Origin: Ancylobacter tetraedralis
GTDB taxonomy: Bacteria; Pseudomonadota; Alphaproteobacteria; Rhizobiales; Xanthobacteraceae
Assembly: GCF_014195655.1 (NCBI RefSeq)
Contig: NZ_JACICD010000005.1
Span: 1 to 64,000, forward strand
DNA: 64,000 nucleotides
Reading direction: 5' to 3'
A program made the position numbers and the translations under genes. The notes under the pieces are model-generated. The model ran no database searches and had not been told where the DNA came from. It saw only the letters and a program-made list of their open reading frames with translations. This document shows positions 18,353 to 27,520 of this stretch, piece by piece (position 1 is the stretch's first letter; each line of letters opens with the position of its first letter).

Positions 18353-19351
18353 ATGACCCCGTCCCCCGGACCCGACGCATCGCACAGTTCCGAGCCCGGC
18401 CTCGCCATCGGCCTGTCCGCCGTCATCGTCGCGGTGACGGGGGATGATCCGAAGGTGCTGGCCATCCGCCACGCCAATGGCCGCGAGGGGCTGCCCTCCG
18501 GCCCGCTGGAGCGCGGCCACCGCACGCTGGAAATGGGGCTGCGCTCCTGGGTGGAACGGCAGACGCTGCAGGAACTCGGCTATGTCGAGCAGCTCTACAC
18601 GTTCGGCGATCGCGACCGGGGCGAGGATGGCGCGCGCGCCCTCTCGCTCGCCTATCTCGCTTTGGTGCGCGAGGCGCGGCCGGCGGGCGACGCCGACGCC
18701 GCCTGGCAGAGCTGGTACCGCTATTTTCCCTGGGAAGACTGGCGCGAGGGTCGCCCCGCCGTGCTCGACCGGCTGGAGCCGGGCCTGCGCGCCTGGGCCG
18801 CCGCCGCTGTCAATCCGCGCATGGCGGAAACGCGCGCCCAGCGCGTGAGGCTGTGCTTCGGCAGCGCGGCGGGCGGGCAGGAAGCGGGCTGGAATGAGAC
18901 CGGCTGGAACGAGGAGCGCGTGCTGGAGCGCTACGAACTGCTCTATGAGGCGGGGCTGGTGGCCGAGGCCCTGCGCGAGCGTGGCGCAGCCCGCACCGCC
19001 GGCACGCCGTCCGGCATCGAAATGCGCGAGGATCACCGGCGCATGCTGGCGCTCGCCATTGCCCGATTGCGCGGCAAGATCAAGTATCGGCCGGTGGTAT
19101 TCGAGTTGATGCCGCCCAGCTTCACCCTGCTGCAATTGCAGCGCACCGTGGAGGCGCTGTCGGGCGGCCGCCTGCACAAGCAGAATTTCCGCCGGCTGGT
19201 GGAGCAGCAGCGCCTCGTCGAGGAAACCGGCGAGACCACCAGCGAGACCGGCGGGCGCCCGGCCCGCCTCGTGCGCTTCCGCCGCGAGGTGCTGCTGGAG
19301 CGCCCCGCACCCGGCGTGCGGCTGCCCGGCAGCCATGGGCGCCGGGGATAG
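18353..19351 (+). CDS. Degenerate-NUDIX plus winged-helix regulator, NadQ/NrtR-like
   Basis: A 332-residue protein. The N-terminal ~150 residues have a NUDIX-like fold, but the NUDIX box reads RQTLQELGY where active enzymes have RExxEExG, so hydrolysis is unlikely. The C-terminal part ('MPPSFTLLQLQRTVEALSGG', 'KQNFRRLV') matches the winged-helix DNA-binding domain that NUDIX-related regulators such as NrtR and NadQ use to control NAD biosynthesis. The start at 18353 follows GTGGAG. No nad genes are nearby, so the target is elsewhere or different. Divergent from the aldo/keto reductase. Confidence 0.7.
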   Translation: MTPSPGPDASHSSEPGLAIGLSAVIVAVTGDDPKVLAIRHANGREGLPSGPLERGHRTLEMGLRSWVERQTLQELGYVEQLYTFGDRDRGEDGARALSLAYLALVREARPAGDADAAWQSWYRYFPWEDWREGRPAVLDRLEPGLRAWAAAAVNPRMAETRAQRVRLCFGSAAGGQEAGWNETGWNEERVLERYELLYEAGLVAEALRERGAARTAGTPSGIEMREDHRRMLALAIARLRGKIKYRPVVFELMPPSFTLLQLQRTVEALSGGRLHKQNFRRLVEQQRLVEETGETTSETGGRPARLVRFRREVLLERPAPGVRLPGSHGRRG

Positions 19352-19382
19352 GCCGGATTCTTCCGGCAACGGCTGCCGGTAG

Positions 19383-19411
19383 GCCGCTCGTCCGTTTCTC
19401 GGACAAGCGGC
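19383..19411. terminator. Bidirectional hairpin after the NUDIX-type regulator
   Basis: GCCGCT-c-GTCCG and CGGAC-a-AGCGGC form a stem with a single mismatch and a 5-base loop, 31 bases past the regulator stop and before the convergent pepF gene. No strong T tract, so termination is probable rather than certain. Confidence 0.5.
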
Positions 19412-19444
19412 ACCGCGCCGTGGAGAGCCGAGCGCGCCCCCGCG

Positions 19445-19474
19445 ATCCCGGATCGGCCTGTGGCCGTCCGGGAT
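19445..19474. repeat. REP-like palindrome (ATCCCGGA/TCCGGGAT)
   Basis: An 8-bp outer stem (19445-19452 with 19467-19474) extends through CGGCC/GGCCG with one bulge. It carries the same CCCGGATCGG core as the 2411-2523 element and is followed by GACGAA, as in related intergenic repeats of this group. Lies between two convergent genes. Confidence 0.55.
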
Positions 19475-19518
19475 GACGAATGGGGAGGAGGGCGCGCCGA
19501 CGCCTACCCTTCCGGCGC

Positions 19519-21363
19519 CTAATCCTCCATCGCCTCCAGCTCGGCGATCATCCGCTCGATCAGGCCGAGGCCCGTCTGCCAGAAGGCCGGATCGCGCGCA
19601 TCGAGCCCGAACGGCTTGAGCAACTCCGAATGATGCTTGGTGCCGCCCGCCGCCAGCATGGCGAGGTAGCGCTCGGCGAAGCCTTCATTGGCATTCTCGT
19701 AGACCGCATAGAGCGAGTTCACCAGGCAGTCGCCGAACGCGTAGGCATAGACATAGAATGGCGAATGGATGAAGTGGCCGATATAGACCCAGTAATTCTC
19801 ATAGCCGGGGCCGAGATGAATGGCCTCGCCAAGGCTCTCGCCCTGAACTTCCAGCCAGATCTGGCTGATGCGCTCGGCGGTCAGCTCGCCATTGCGGCGT
19901 TCGGTGTGGATGCGGCGCTCGAAGGTGTAGAAGGCGATCTGCCGCACGACCGTGTTGATCATGTCCTCCACCTTCGAGGCGAGCATCGCCTTGCGCGCCT
20001 TGGCATCGGGCGCGGCCGCCAGCAGGCGCTGGAAGGTGAGCATCTCGCCGAACACCGAGGCCGTCTCCGCCAGGGTGAGCGGGGTCGGCGCCATCAGCGC
20101 GCCATTCGGGGCGGCGAGCACCTGATGCACGCCGTGGCCCAGTTCATGGGCGAGCGTCATCACGTCGCGCGGCTTGCCCATGTAATTGAGCAGCACATAG
20201 GGATGCGCCGAGGGCACGGTGGGGTGCGCGAAGGCGCCCGACGCCTTGCCGGGGCGCACGCCGGCATCGATCCAGCTCTTGTCGAAGAAATCGCCGGCAA
20301 TGGTCGCCATGCGCGGGGAGAAGGACGAATAGGCGCCCAGCACCGTGTCGCGCGCCTCGTCCCAGCCGATCGTGCGGGTCTCGACCTCCGGCAGCGGCGC
20401 GTTGCGGTCCCAGTATTCCAGCTTGTCCTTGCCGAACCACTTGGCCTTCAGCTTGTAATAGCGGTGCGCGAGCCGCGGATAGGCCTCGTGCACCGAGGAC
20501 ACCAGCGCATCCACCACCGACCGCTCGACGCGATTGGCGAGGTGGCGGGAATCGGCAATGTCCTGGAAGCCGCGCCAGCGGTCGGAAATTTCCTTGTCCT
20601 TGGCCAGCGTGTTGGTGACGAGCGTGAACAGCCTGGCGTTCTCGTTGAACACCTTGGCAAGCGCCTCCGCGCCCGCCCGGCGCTTCTCCTCCTGCGATTC
20701 CGCGAGGAAGTTCAGCGTCTGCTCCAGCGGCAGCTTCTCGCCCTCGACCTCGAAGCGCAGGCCGGCAATGGTCTCGTCGAACAGGCGATTCCACGCCCCC
20801 CGCGCGGTGACGCCCTTCTCGTGGAACAGCTGCTCGATGCGGTCGTCGAGCTGATAGGGCTTCTCGGCCCGCACATCCTCGATCCACGGCCGGTACCGGC
20901 CGAAGGCGGGGTCACCCAGCGCCGCTTCCATTCCGGCGTCGTCGAGCCGGTTCAGTTCGAGCGAGAAGAACAGCAGGTGGGTGGAGGCGTCGGTCAGCTT
21001 CTCCTGCACGTCGCCGTAGAATTTGGCGCGCACCGGATCGGTGGTATCTCCGGAATAGACCAGGCCCGCATAGGAATAGAGCCGGCCCAGCCGATCCTCG
21101 ATCGCCTCGTAGCGCGCGACGATATCCGCGAACTGGCCTCCCGCGTCGGCAGCCTCGAGAATGCCGGCAAGCTTGCCCTTGTAGGCTTCCTCGAAAGCCG
21201 CGGTCTCCGCGGCTGCGCGTTCGAGATCGGCGGAAAGTTCGGGCGAATCGAGCCCGGGATAGAGATCGCTGAGGTCCCACTGGGGCAGCTTGCCGAGAGC
21301 GGTGGCGGCTGCGGAATCAGGCGAGCGGGTGGCGAAGGCGTTCAGATCGAAACGGCGCAGCAT
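19519..21363 (-). CDS. pepF: Oligoendopeptidase F (M3 family)
   Basis: A 614-residue zinc metallopeptidase that degrades oligopeptides in the cytoplasm. The zinc motif HELGHGVHQ is at about residue 400, and the M3 family C-terminal glutamate region is present. The start at 21363 is chosen because GGAG lies 6 bases upstream and the protein begins MLRRFDLNAF. The gene is divergent from the histidine-phosphatase-like gene at 21542. Confidence 0.92.
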   Translation of the reverse strand: MLRRFDLNAFATRSPDSAAATALGKLPQWDLSDLYPGLDSPELSADLERAAAETAAFEEAYKGKLAGILEAADAGGQFADIVARYEAIEDRLGRLYSYAGLVYSGDTTDPVRAKFYGDVQEKLTDASTHLLFFSLELNRLDDAGMEAALGDPAFGRYRPWIEDVRAEKPYQLDDRIEQLFHEKGVTARGAWNRLFDETIAGLRFEVEGEKLPLEQTLNFLAESQEEKRRAGAEALAKVFNENARLFTLVTNTLAKDKEISDRWRGFQDIADSRHLANRVERSVVDALVSSVHEAYPRLAHRYYKLKAKWFGKDKLEYWDRNAPLPEVETRTIGWDEARDTVLGAYSSFSPRMATIAGDFFDKSWIDAGVRPGKASGAFAHPTVPSAHPYVLLNYMGKPRDVMTLAHELGHGVHQVLAAPNGALMAPTPLTLAETASVFGEMLTFQRLLAAAPDAKARKAMLASKVEDMINTVVRQIAFYTFERRIHTERRNGELTAERISQIWLEVQGESLGEAIHLGPGYENYWVYIGHFIHSPFYVYAYAFGDCLVNSLYAVYENANEGFAERYLAMLAAGGTKHHSELLKPFGLDARDPAFWQTGLGLIERMIAELEAMED

Positions 21364-21541
21364 GATCACTCCGGCGGGGAAACGTTCCTCTTGTCCTGAA
21401 TATCGTGTGTACCGGCGCGCTATCAACCACGCGGGCGTCATTCATTATCGCCGTCCCGCCGCCGTCCCACGCCTCGCCGCGCTTGCCGGCACCCACGGGT
21501 ATCTGCATGCTGTCGCCCGGGACAGGGCATTGGGGGCACAC

Positions 21542-22270
21542 ATGGCGCCGAAGCTGGCTGGAATCTTCGTTGCAATCGTCGTTGCAATCGTCACTGCGCT
21601 TGGCAGCGCGCAGGCGGCGCCTCAGCGCATCATCATCGTTCGCCACGGCGAGAAGCAGGCGCCGCTCACCCTGTGCAGCATCGGCAAGGAGCGCGCGCGA
21701 GCGCTGGCGGCGCAATATCTCAGCCCCACCAGCGACATGAGCCTGCTGAAGGGCGTGAAGCCCGCCGCCATCCTCGCCATCACGCTGCACACGCTGGAAA
21801 CCGCCCGCCCGGTCGCGGCGGCGTGGGACATGGCGATCGCCACCAATTCCCTGATGCTCATGCCCATTCGCAACACGCCCTACTTCAACGGACTGATCAA
21901 TGTGCAGAACCGCAAGGTGGTGCGCGACCTCATGGAGAACCCGCGCTGGCATGGACAGACGGTGGTCATGGTGTGGGAGCATTTCCACATTGCCAGCGCG
22001 GCGCTGGAAAAGGAATTCGCCGGCCAGCAGGTGACGCTGCGCCAGCTGCTGAACCTCGACAAGGTGAAGGGCGTGCCGGGCGGCGTTCCCGAGACCTGGC
22101 CGAACGACAACTATAATTTCTTCTGGATACTGGACTATGACAGCGTGAACGCAACGATCCCGGCCAAATTTACCGTCATACGTCAGTTTTTCGCGCCACC
22201 CTTCGCGAACCTGCCTTCAAACGACTGGGGAGCGCCGGAGGTGCTGCCGGCGGGGACCGGCTGCACCTGA
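21542..22270 (+). CDS. Secreted histidine-phosphatase-like protein
   Basis: A 242-residue protein. The start at 21542 gives a signal peptide (MAPKLAGIFVAIVVAIVTAL..SAQA, cleavage near 25). The mature protein opens with RIIIVRHGEK, the RHG motif of the phosphoglycerate-mutase/histidine-phosphatase superfamily, in which the histidine is the phospho-acceptor. A later Trp-Glu-His (VWEHFHI) can supply the second catalytic histidine. It should act in the periplasm on an unknown phosphoester. Confidence 0.72.
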   Translation: MAPKLAGIFVAIVVAIVTALGSAQAAPQRIIIVRHGEKQAPLTLCSIGKERARALAAQYLSPTSDMSLLKGVKPAAILAITLHTLETARPVAAAWDMAIATNSLMLMPIRNTPYFNGLINVQNRKVVRDLMENPRWHGQTVVMVWEHFHIASAALEKEFAGQQVTLRQLLNLDKVKGVPGGVPETWPNDNYNFFWILDYDSVNATIPAKFTVIRQFFAPPFANLPSNDWGAPEVLPAGTGCT

Positions 22271-22280
22271 GGCACTCTCA

Positions 22281-22300
22281 CGTTTCGACATGGCGAAACG
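22281..22300. terminator. Short hairpin between convergent genes
   Basis: CGTTTCG and CGAAACG pair around a 6-base loop, 10 bases after the phosphatase stop and 28 before the end of the opposing small gene. A weak terminator candidate without a clear T tract. Confidence 0.35.
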
Positions 22301-22328
22301 AAGCTCTGCTCGGTATGGCTCCCCCGCG

Positions 22329-22601
22329 TCAGTCGAAGGTGCGCTTCACCTTCTGGCCGGGCGAGTTATAGCCTTGGAAAAGCGGCGCGAAGATCGGCTC
22401 GAACAGGCCGTTGCGGCGGTTGTCGCGCACCTGCTGGCGACGCACCTTCTCGCGGCCCAGCACGTCTTTCTGCTCTTCGCTGCCGATCGTCGGCAGCGGC
22501 CGGGTCGAGGTGGACGTGGCGTGCGCCGGCAGGGCGGCCGCCACGACGAAGGACGCGGCAATCGCGACGGTCGCGGTGACACCGAAAGTTTTCGATAACA
22601 T
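22329..22601 (-). CDS. Small secreted protein, 90 residues
   Basis: No family recognised. The start at 22601 follows GGGAGACGG and gives a signal peptide (MLSKTFGVTATVAIAASFVV..PAHA). The mature ~60 residues are basic and polar ('EKVRRQQVRDNRRNGLFEPIF') and end KVKRTFD. An upstream ATG at 22634 in frame would add 11 residues. Probably periplasmic or surface-exposed. Confidence 0.6.
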   Translation of the reverse strand: MLSKTFGVTATVAIAASFVVAAALPAHATSTSTRPLPTIGSEEQKDVLGREKVRRQQVRDNRRNGLFEPIFAPLFQGYNSPGQKVKRTFD

Positions 22602-22818
22602 TTCCGTCTCCCGTTTAAGTTGAACTGAAGTCATAACGCCGCCCTCGCGTCCAAAGTTCCCCAGACCGCTGCGCCAGTCCCCGGCAAGGCTGTACGCCTG
22701 CCCTCGCAAGCGTCGGGCTCCGCCGAGGACCGCCCTAGCTCCGCCGGGCGCCCGGCGGCCACGCCTTGCGGAAACGTCATCCGTGGGAACTTGCGGGCGG
22801 CTGGAGCATTGAACCGGC

Positions 22819-23088
22819 ATGTCCCATGCGTCGCCGCCCGCTTTCACTCCGCCCGCGCTCATTCCCCCGCTGCGCCTGCGCACGGAAGATGGCGTGGCCT
22901 ATGTCGGCTCGCTCGACGAGGCTCTCGCCTTCGCGCTGACCCACACGCTGCCGAAGGGCGATTATGAGGGGCTGATCCGTCGCCTTGAGGTTGCGCGCGA
23001 AAGGGAAGACGTCATCGAGGCCGGCAATGCGTTCCGCTGGTGGGCGCAATCGAACGGAATTCTCGTCGAGAACGGCACCGCGGGCTGA
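22819..23088 (+). CDS. Hypothetical 89-residue protein
   Basis: A small soluble protein with Pro-rich N-terminus and an acidic helical body ('LDEALAFALTHTLPKGDYEG', 'REREDVIEAGNAFRWW'). GC third-position use fits a real gene. I do not recognise the family or infer a role. Divergent from the small secreted protein gene. Confidence 0.6.
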   Translation: MSHASPPAFTPPALIPPLRLRTEDGVAYVGSLDEALAFALTHTLPKGDYEGLIRRLEVAREREDVIEAGNAFRWWAQSNGILVENGTAG

Positions 23089-23496
23089 TCGGCGGGCACA
23101 GTCCCACGCCGCACGCTCGATTGGCCGCGCGCCGTATCTGAAACGCACGCCTTGGCCCGGAGAAACCCAGGGCCCGGAGAAACCGAGCCGGCCCGTCGCC
23201 GCCGACCGAAGGCGCGCGCTTGGGCGGCTGCGGCGGGCGTCGCGTGCGCGTGTGATCGTGGCGTCCCGGCTCCACGCCGGCACCTTGCCGAAACCCCATC
23301 ACCATCTTGTTACCTGTCGATGGATCCGTGCGCGCCCCGCCGCGACCATCCTCACCGGCACGTATTTCGGAAATGAACGAATTGTGCGAGAAAATGACGA
23401 GAAATCATTTCGACCCTTGAGACGCATGAGTTACGGCCGAATGCTTCTGGATACCGTCGAACATCGCGTTGCGGCGCGGGTTTCAGGTTGGCCGAC
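23089..23496. other. Intergenic stretch without gene
   Basis: About 400 bases between the 89-residue protein and the GGDEF-EAL gene. The left half is GC-rich; the right part (23350-23480) is AT-richer and probably holds the promoter of the GGDEF-EAL gene. No repeat or RNA structure stood out. Confidence 0.5.
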
Positions 23497-25017
23497 ATGA
23501 AGCCAGCTGTCCGAGACATCCTTGTTCTCGGCGTCATCGGAGTTTGCGCCTATGGTCTGGGGCTCTATTTCGATCTTCATGAAGCGCTGCATGCGGCTTT
23601 CGAGCGCAGCGAAGGCTGGCAGGCCGACGAGCTGATCCTGGCCATCCAGATCTCGGCGCTGTGTGGCTTCGGCTATGGCGTGATGCGCCTCAAGGATCTG
23701 CACGCAGAGGTCGCACGGCGCGGCGCGGCCGAGGCCAAGGCGGAGTATCTCGCCTTCCATGATCTCCTGACCAATCTGCCCAACCGCCACTTCGTCGAGC
23801 AGCGTCTGCCCACGCTCTGCCGGTCGCGTCGATTGAGTTCGGTGTTCCTTATCGACCTCGACAATTTCAAGCGGGTGAACGACGTCGCCGGGCATCGCGG
23901 CGGCGACGCGACGCTGCAGACCATCGCCGAACGCCTGAGCGCGGTGCTCCCACTGGCTGTCATCGCCCGAATGGGCGGCGACGAATTCCTCCTCTCCCTC
24001 CCGCTCGACCGGCCTGAGGAAGCGCAAACCTTCGCCGAGACGATCCGCGAGACGATCGACCGGCCTGTCTCTTTCAACGGCATGACGCTGCACGTGACCG
24101 CCTGCATCGGCTTCACCACGCTGACGGCCACCGGGGACATCAAGGATGCCGTCACCAGCGCGGACCTTGCCATGCACGAGGCCAAGCGCAACGGCCCTGC
24201 CAGTTGCTGCGCCTACACGCCCGAACTGCGGCGGGCACTTGCGGCCCGGCTGGCGACCGAAAGCTGCCTCCGCGAGGCCGTGGCCGCCGACCGGATCGAC
24301 GTGCACTTCCAACCGCTGGTGCGCCTCACCGATGGCGGCATTCACGGCTTCGAGGCGCTGGCGCGCTGGAGGCTGGAGGATGGCTCCAGCGTGCCGCCGG
24401 ATGTGTTCATCCCGATCGCCGAGGAAGCCGGCCTGATCAGCGATCTCTCGACGCACCTACTGCGCCGAGCCTGCAAGACCGCGCTGGCCTGGCCGAGCGG
24501 CCTGATCCTCGCCTTCAACATTTCGCCGCTGCAACTGGTCGACATCCTGCTGCCGGAACGTATTCTTGCCGTGCTCGCCGAGACCGGCTTTCCCGCGCAT
24601 CGGCTATCGGTGGAAATCACCGAATCGGGGTTCGCGGCCGATCTGGAACGGGCGCTGGACATTATCGGCCGGCTTCGTGAAGCGGGCGTGCGCATTGCCA
24701 TCGACGATTTTGGCACCGGCTATTCCAGCCTGTCGCAACTCGCCAATTTCCCCGTCGACAAGCTCAAGATCGACCGCCAGTTCATCGCCAACTTCCTCAC
24801 CAGCGACAAGCAGATGAAGATCGTCCGCGCCATCGTGCAGATCGGCCTGGGGCTAGGGATCGCGACACTCGCCGAAGGGGTGGAAACCGAGGAGGAGCAC
24901 CGCCGCCTGCGCGCGCTCGGCTGCCAGCTCGGACAGGGTTACCTCTTCGCCGCACCCATGCCGGCCGACGAGGTGGCGACCTATCTCGCGGGACTGTCCG
25001 ATCCGGGCGCGCCGTAG
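23497..25017 (+). CDS. Membrane GGDEF-EAL protein (cyclic-di-GMP turnover)
   Basis: A 506-residue protein from ATG 23497; a TTG nine bases earlier is an alternative start. Two N-terminal membrane segments (about residues 5-24 and 44-62) precede a GGDEF domain (about 80-240) with an intact RMGGDEF motif but no RxxD inhibitory site, and an EAL domain (about 255-500). The EAL part keeps FEALARW, FNISP, VEITES, AIDDFGTG, LKIDRQF and GQGYLF, so phosphodiesterase activity is expected. Both activities may be present; which dominates cannot be told from sequence. Confidence 0.93.
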   Translation: MKPAVRDILVLGVIGVCAYGLGLYFDLHEALHAAFERSEGWQADELILAIQISALCGFGYGVMRLKDLHAEVARRGAAEAKAEYLAFHDLLTNLPNRHFVEQRLPTLCRSRRLSSVFLIDLDNFKRVNDVAGHRGGDATLQTIAERLSAVLPLAVIARMGGDEFLLSLPLDRPEEAQTFAETIRETIDRPVSFNGMTLHVTACIGFTTLTATGDIKDAVTSADLAMHEAKRNGPASCCAYTPELRRALAARLATESCLREAVAADRIDVHFQPLVRLTDGGIHGFEALARWRLEDGSSVPPDVFIPIAEEAGLISDLSTHLLRRACKTALAWPSGLILAFNISPLQLVDILLPERILAVLAETGFPAHRLSVEITESGFAADLERALDIIGRLREAGVRIAIDDFGTGYSSLSQLANFPVDKLKIDRQFIANFLTSDKQMKIVRAIVQIGLGLGIATLAEGVETEEEHRRLRALGCQLGQGYLFAAPMPADEVATYLAGLSDPGAP

Positions 25018-25391
25018 CGGGCGGCGTCGAAGCCGTGGCATTCGGCGCGAGACGTTCCGAGAAGAGACGTTCCGACGGGAGACCCGCTGTCGGGAGACCG
25101 GCTGTCGGGTCACGGTCGGGCGCAATGCCCCACAGGCACGCGGCCGCCCTCCCCGGCCGATAGAGTTGCAAGCAAAGCCGAGCCGATTGCCTGTCGCGCA
25201 ACGAAAAGCGCGTCGGAGCCTGACCTGGAACGCGCGGGAAGACCGCCATCCCGATCGCGCCGGAGGCAGAGAATGGCCAGACCCCGGGATACCGTTGCGA
25301 TCCCGCGCATGGCCTGCGGCCATTTCAGGATGACGCTGGCGAAAGAGTTTCCCGACGGGCTCCCGGAGACAGACACTTGCCCCAGCCAAAC

Positions 25392-25421
25392 AGAAGGGCC
25401 GCTCCATGGAGCGGCCCTTCT
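25392..25421. terminator. 30-base perfect palindrome, likely terminator
   Basis: AGAAGGGCCGCTCC is followed directly by its exact reverse complement after ATGG at the centre, giving a strong hairpin. It lies 75 bases beyond the end of the minus-strand outer-membrane gene and 375 bases after the GGDEF-EAL gene. The rest of 25018-25495 shows no gene; repeated GGGAGAC(G) and TGTCGGG words occur at 25075-25110. Confidence 0.65.
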
Positions 25422-25495
25422 TCACAAACGGATGTGGATGATCGCTCTGCCTACCCCCTGCGATCGACGCCGAAGGCCGGGTGCCGGACCTGTTT

Positions 25496-26275
25496 TCAGA
25501 ACTTGTAGTTCACGCCGGCCCGGACAACGCTGAACGCGGTGTCCAGCGTGACGCCGCCGACTATGACCGGGTCGGTGACGCTGTAGACGACCTGGCTGCC
25601 GAGATCGACATAGAGATATTCCGCGCGAAGGGTCCAGTTATCAGTCAATGCGTACTCGGCGCCACCGCCCACGGTCCAGCCCCACTGCGTCTGCGAGGTG
25701 CCCTGCGTGGTTGCCATGGTGTAGCCCGTGAGCGAGCCGGACACCGCGACATCCGTGTTGACCGAGCCATAGGCGACGCCGCCCGTGCCGTAGACCAACA
25801 GGCGATCCCAGGCATAGCCCAGACGCGCGCGCACCGTTCCGAACCACTCGACCTTGCTGCCGATGCTGTATTGCGTGCCGCCAATGGCCACCAGAGAGCT
25901 GAGCGGGCCGTAGAACAGGTTGCTGCCGCCGGCGCTGTCGCTAAGGTCGGCCCACTGGAAGTCGGCCTCGGCGCCGATCACCCAATTATTGTCGAACTGA
26001 TAGTTATAGCCAATCTGGGCGCCACCGGTGATGCCATCGGGACTGAGCGAGGCCGAGTCGCCATAGTAAAGCGACATTGCCGACACGCTGTAAGAATAGT
26101 CCATGTCGCCCCAAGCATAACCCAGATTGCCGCCGACATAGAAGCCGGTCCAGCTGAAACTCGGAATGACGATAACGGGCTCGGCCTTTACCGGCATGGG
26201 CATGTCGGCGGCCTGGACGCTCCCGGCCATCATCATGCTTCCCGCAACGAGCACGGCACAGCTCAGCTTGTTCAT
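25496..26275 (-). CDS. Outer-membrane beta-barrel protein (RopB/Omp25-like)
   Basis: A 259-residue barrel protein. The start at 26275 follows GGGGGAA and gives a signal peptide ending VQAADMP. The mature N-terminus 'SFSWTGFYVGGNLGYAWG' is the hallmark of this alphaproteobacterial porin-like family, strands alternate through the body, and the C-terminus VRAGVNYKF ends in the aromatic residue used for outer-membrane insertion. The local GC content is lower than its neighbours, as usual for abundant surface proteins. Likely structural. Confidence 0.9.
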   Translation of the reverse strand: MNKLSCAVLVAGSMMMAGSVQAADMPMPVKAEPVIVIPSFSWTGFYVGGNLGYAWGDMDYSYSVSAMSLYYGDSASLSPDGITGGAQIGYNYQFDNNWVIGAEADFQWADLSDSAGGSNLFYGPLSSLVAIGGTQYSIGSKVEWFGTVRARLGYAWDRLLVYGTGGVAYGSVNTDVAVSGSLTGYTMATTQGTSQTQWGWTVGGGAEYALTDNWTLRAEYLYVDLGSQVVYSVTDPVIVGGVTLDTAFSVVRAGVNYKF

Positions 26276-26873
26276 GACATTCCCCCGCCTCTGGACTGCC
26301 TCCATGAATATCGATCAAACCACGACACGACTAGTGCAGAATCGCAACACAGGGTTGCCGTATTGAGTTATCGCGAGTCTTCACTCTTTTCTCGCAAGTA
26401 TCCCGCTGCCGTACAACGAAGCGATTTGCTCGATAGCGGTATCAAGATATAGAATAACTCTGCGTCATGGGCGCGATATGCGGCTCTGCGCGACGGAACC
26501 GGTCGCCCGCGCCATAAGGAAATCCGCGATGCGCGAGCGGCATGGCCGACGCGCGGAACCGGCCGGGGCGCGGGCGGGGACAGTTCTCGACGGAGGCCGG
26601 CGGGGAGTGCTCTTTATGGCATATTGACGCCGCCTTTATGCAGCTGTTATCCATCTGTATAACAATCGCTCGACGTATTGCCGCGCAGCGCTGGCAACCG
26701 GCGAGGCGACGGTGGAGGCAGCTTATGTCCGCGCGCGAAGCCCGGGAGATGGCGCCACGGCCCCGATGCCGGACGCAACGGGTTCGCGGATGGGACAGGG
26801 TCGGCACGCCCGGCGCCTGCAACGCCACATCCGCTTCCCGCGGCCTGCCCCGATCCGTCGCGTGGCGCGCGAC
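26276..26873. other. Intergenic stretch with promoter-like AT-rich segments
   Basis: About 600 bases between divergent genes. 26300-26460 is AT-rich and should carry the outer-membrane gene promoter. A TGTTAT-N8-ATAACA inverted repeat occurs at 26645-26664. An in-frame extension upstream of the TetR gene exists from 26712, but it has low-complexity, non-homologous sequence, so I leave it non-coding. Confidence 0.5.
26645..26664. promoter_or_regulatory. Candidate operator TGTTAT-N8-ATAACA
   Basis: Perfect 6-base inverted arms with an 8-base spacer lie about 210 bases before the TetR gene, inside a locally AT-rich segment that could be its promoter. Auto-regulation is inferred from position only. 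Confidence 0.35.
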
Positions 26874-27515
26874 ATGAGCCGGCGCAATTTTCATCGCTGC
26901 ACCGAGGCCGAGCGTCGACACGACCTGATCGAGGCGACGCTGGACTGCATCTCCGAGGCCGGCCTGCCGGGCGCCACCGTCCGCCAGATCGCCATCAAGG
27001 CCGGCGTGACGGCGGGGCTGATCCGCCACTATTTCGATTCCAAGGAGATGATCCTCCAGGAAGCCTACAAGGTGGTGATCGCGCGGCTGACCGAGCGTGC
27101 CAAGCTGGTCAGCGGCACGCCCGAGGAGCGCCTGCGCGCCTTTATCCTCATCAATCTCACCGAGCCGGTCGCCAACAGCCGCAGCCTCTCGCTATGGGCG
27201 TCCTTCATCAGCCGGGTCGGCGTCGATCCCGCGCTGGCCGCCATCCACCAGGAAGGCTATCTCAGCTTCCGCCTGTCGCTGGAGGGCCTGCTGGGCGACT
27301 TTCTCGCCGCCCGGGGCGAGGCCCCCGACCCCGCACGCCAGCGCGCGCTGGCCATCGCGATCAGCGGGCTGCTCGACGGCCTGTGGCTGGAGGGATGCCT
27401 GGCGGGCGAACTTTTCGAGGAGAGCGAGCTCATCGCGATCGCCTTTTCCTCGATCGAAGCGCTGATCGGCCACCCGATCGGCGCGCCGAGCGCGATAGAG
27501 CAGGACGGGGAGTAG
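26874..27515 (+). CDS. TetR-family regulator, BetI-like
   Basis: A 213-residue regulator. Helix-turn-helix at residues 13-58 ('GATVRQIAIKAGVTAGLIRHYFDSKEMI') and the C-terminal domain resemble BetI, which controls betaine synthesis genes. The start at 26874 gives MSRRNFHRCTEAERR. It precedes the aminotransferase by five bases, so the two are co-transcribed and it probably controls that gene. Confidence 0.87.
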   Translation: MSRRNFHRCTEAERRHDLIEATLDCISEAGLPGATVRQIAIKAGVTAGLIRHYFDSKEMILQEAYKVVIARLTERAKLVSGTPEERLRAFILINLTEPVANSRSLSLWASFISRVGVDPALAAIHQEGYLSFRLSLEGLLGDFLAARGEAPDPARQRALAIAISGLLDGLWLEGCLAGELFEESELIAIAFSSIEALIGHPIGAPSAIEQDGE

Positions 27516-27520
27516 ACACG

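Noticed and set aside
23089-23496. A 171-codon frame overlapping the 89-residue protein and the GGDEF-EAL start
   Set aside because: Composition is low-complexity Arg-rich and it overlaps better-supported starts.
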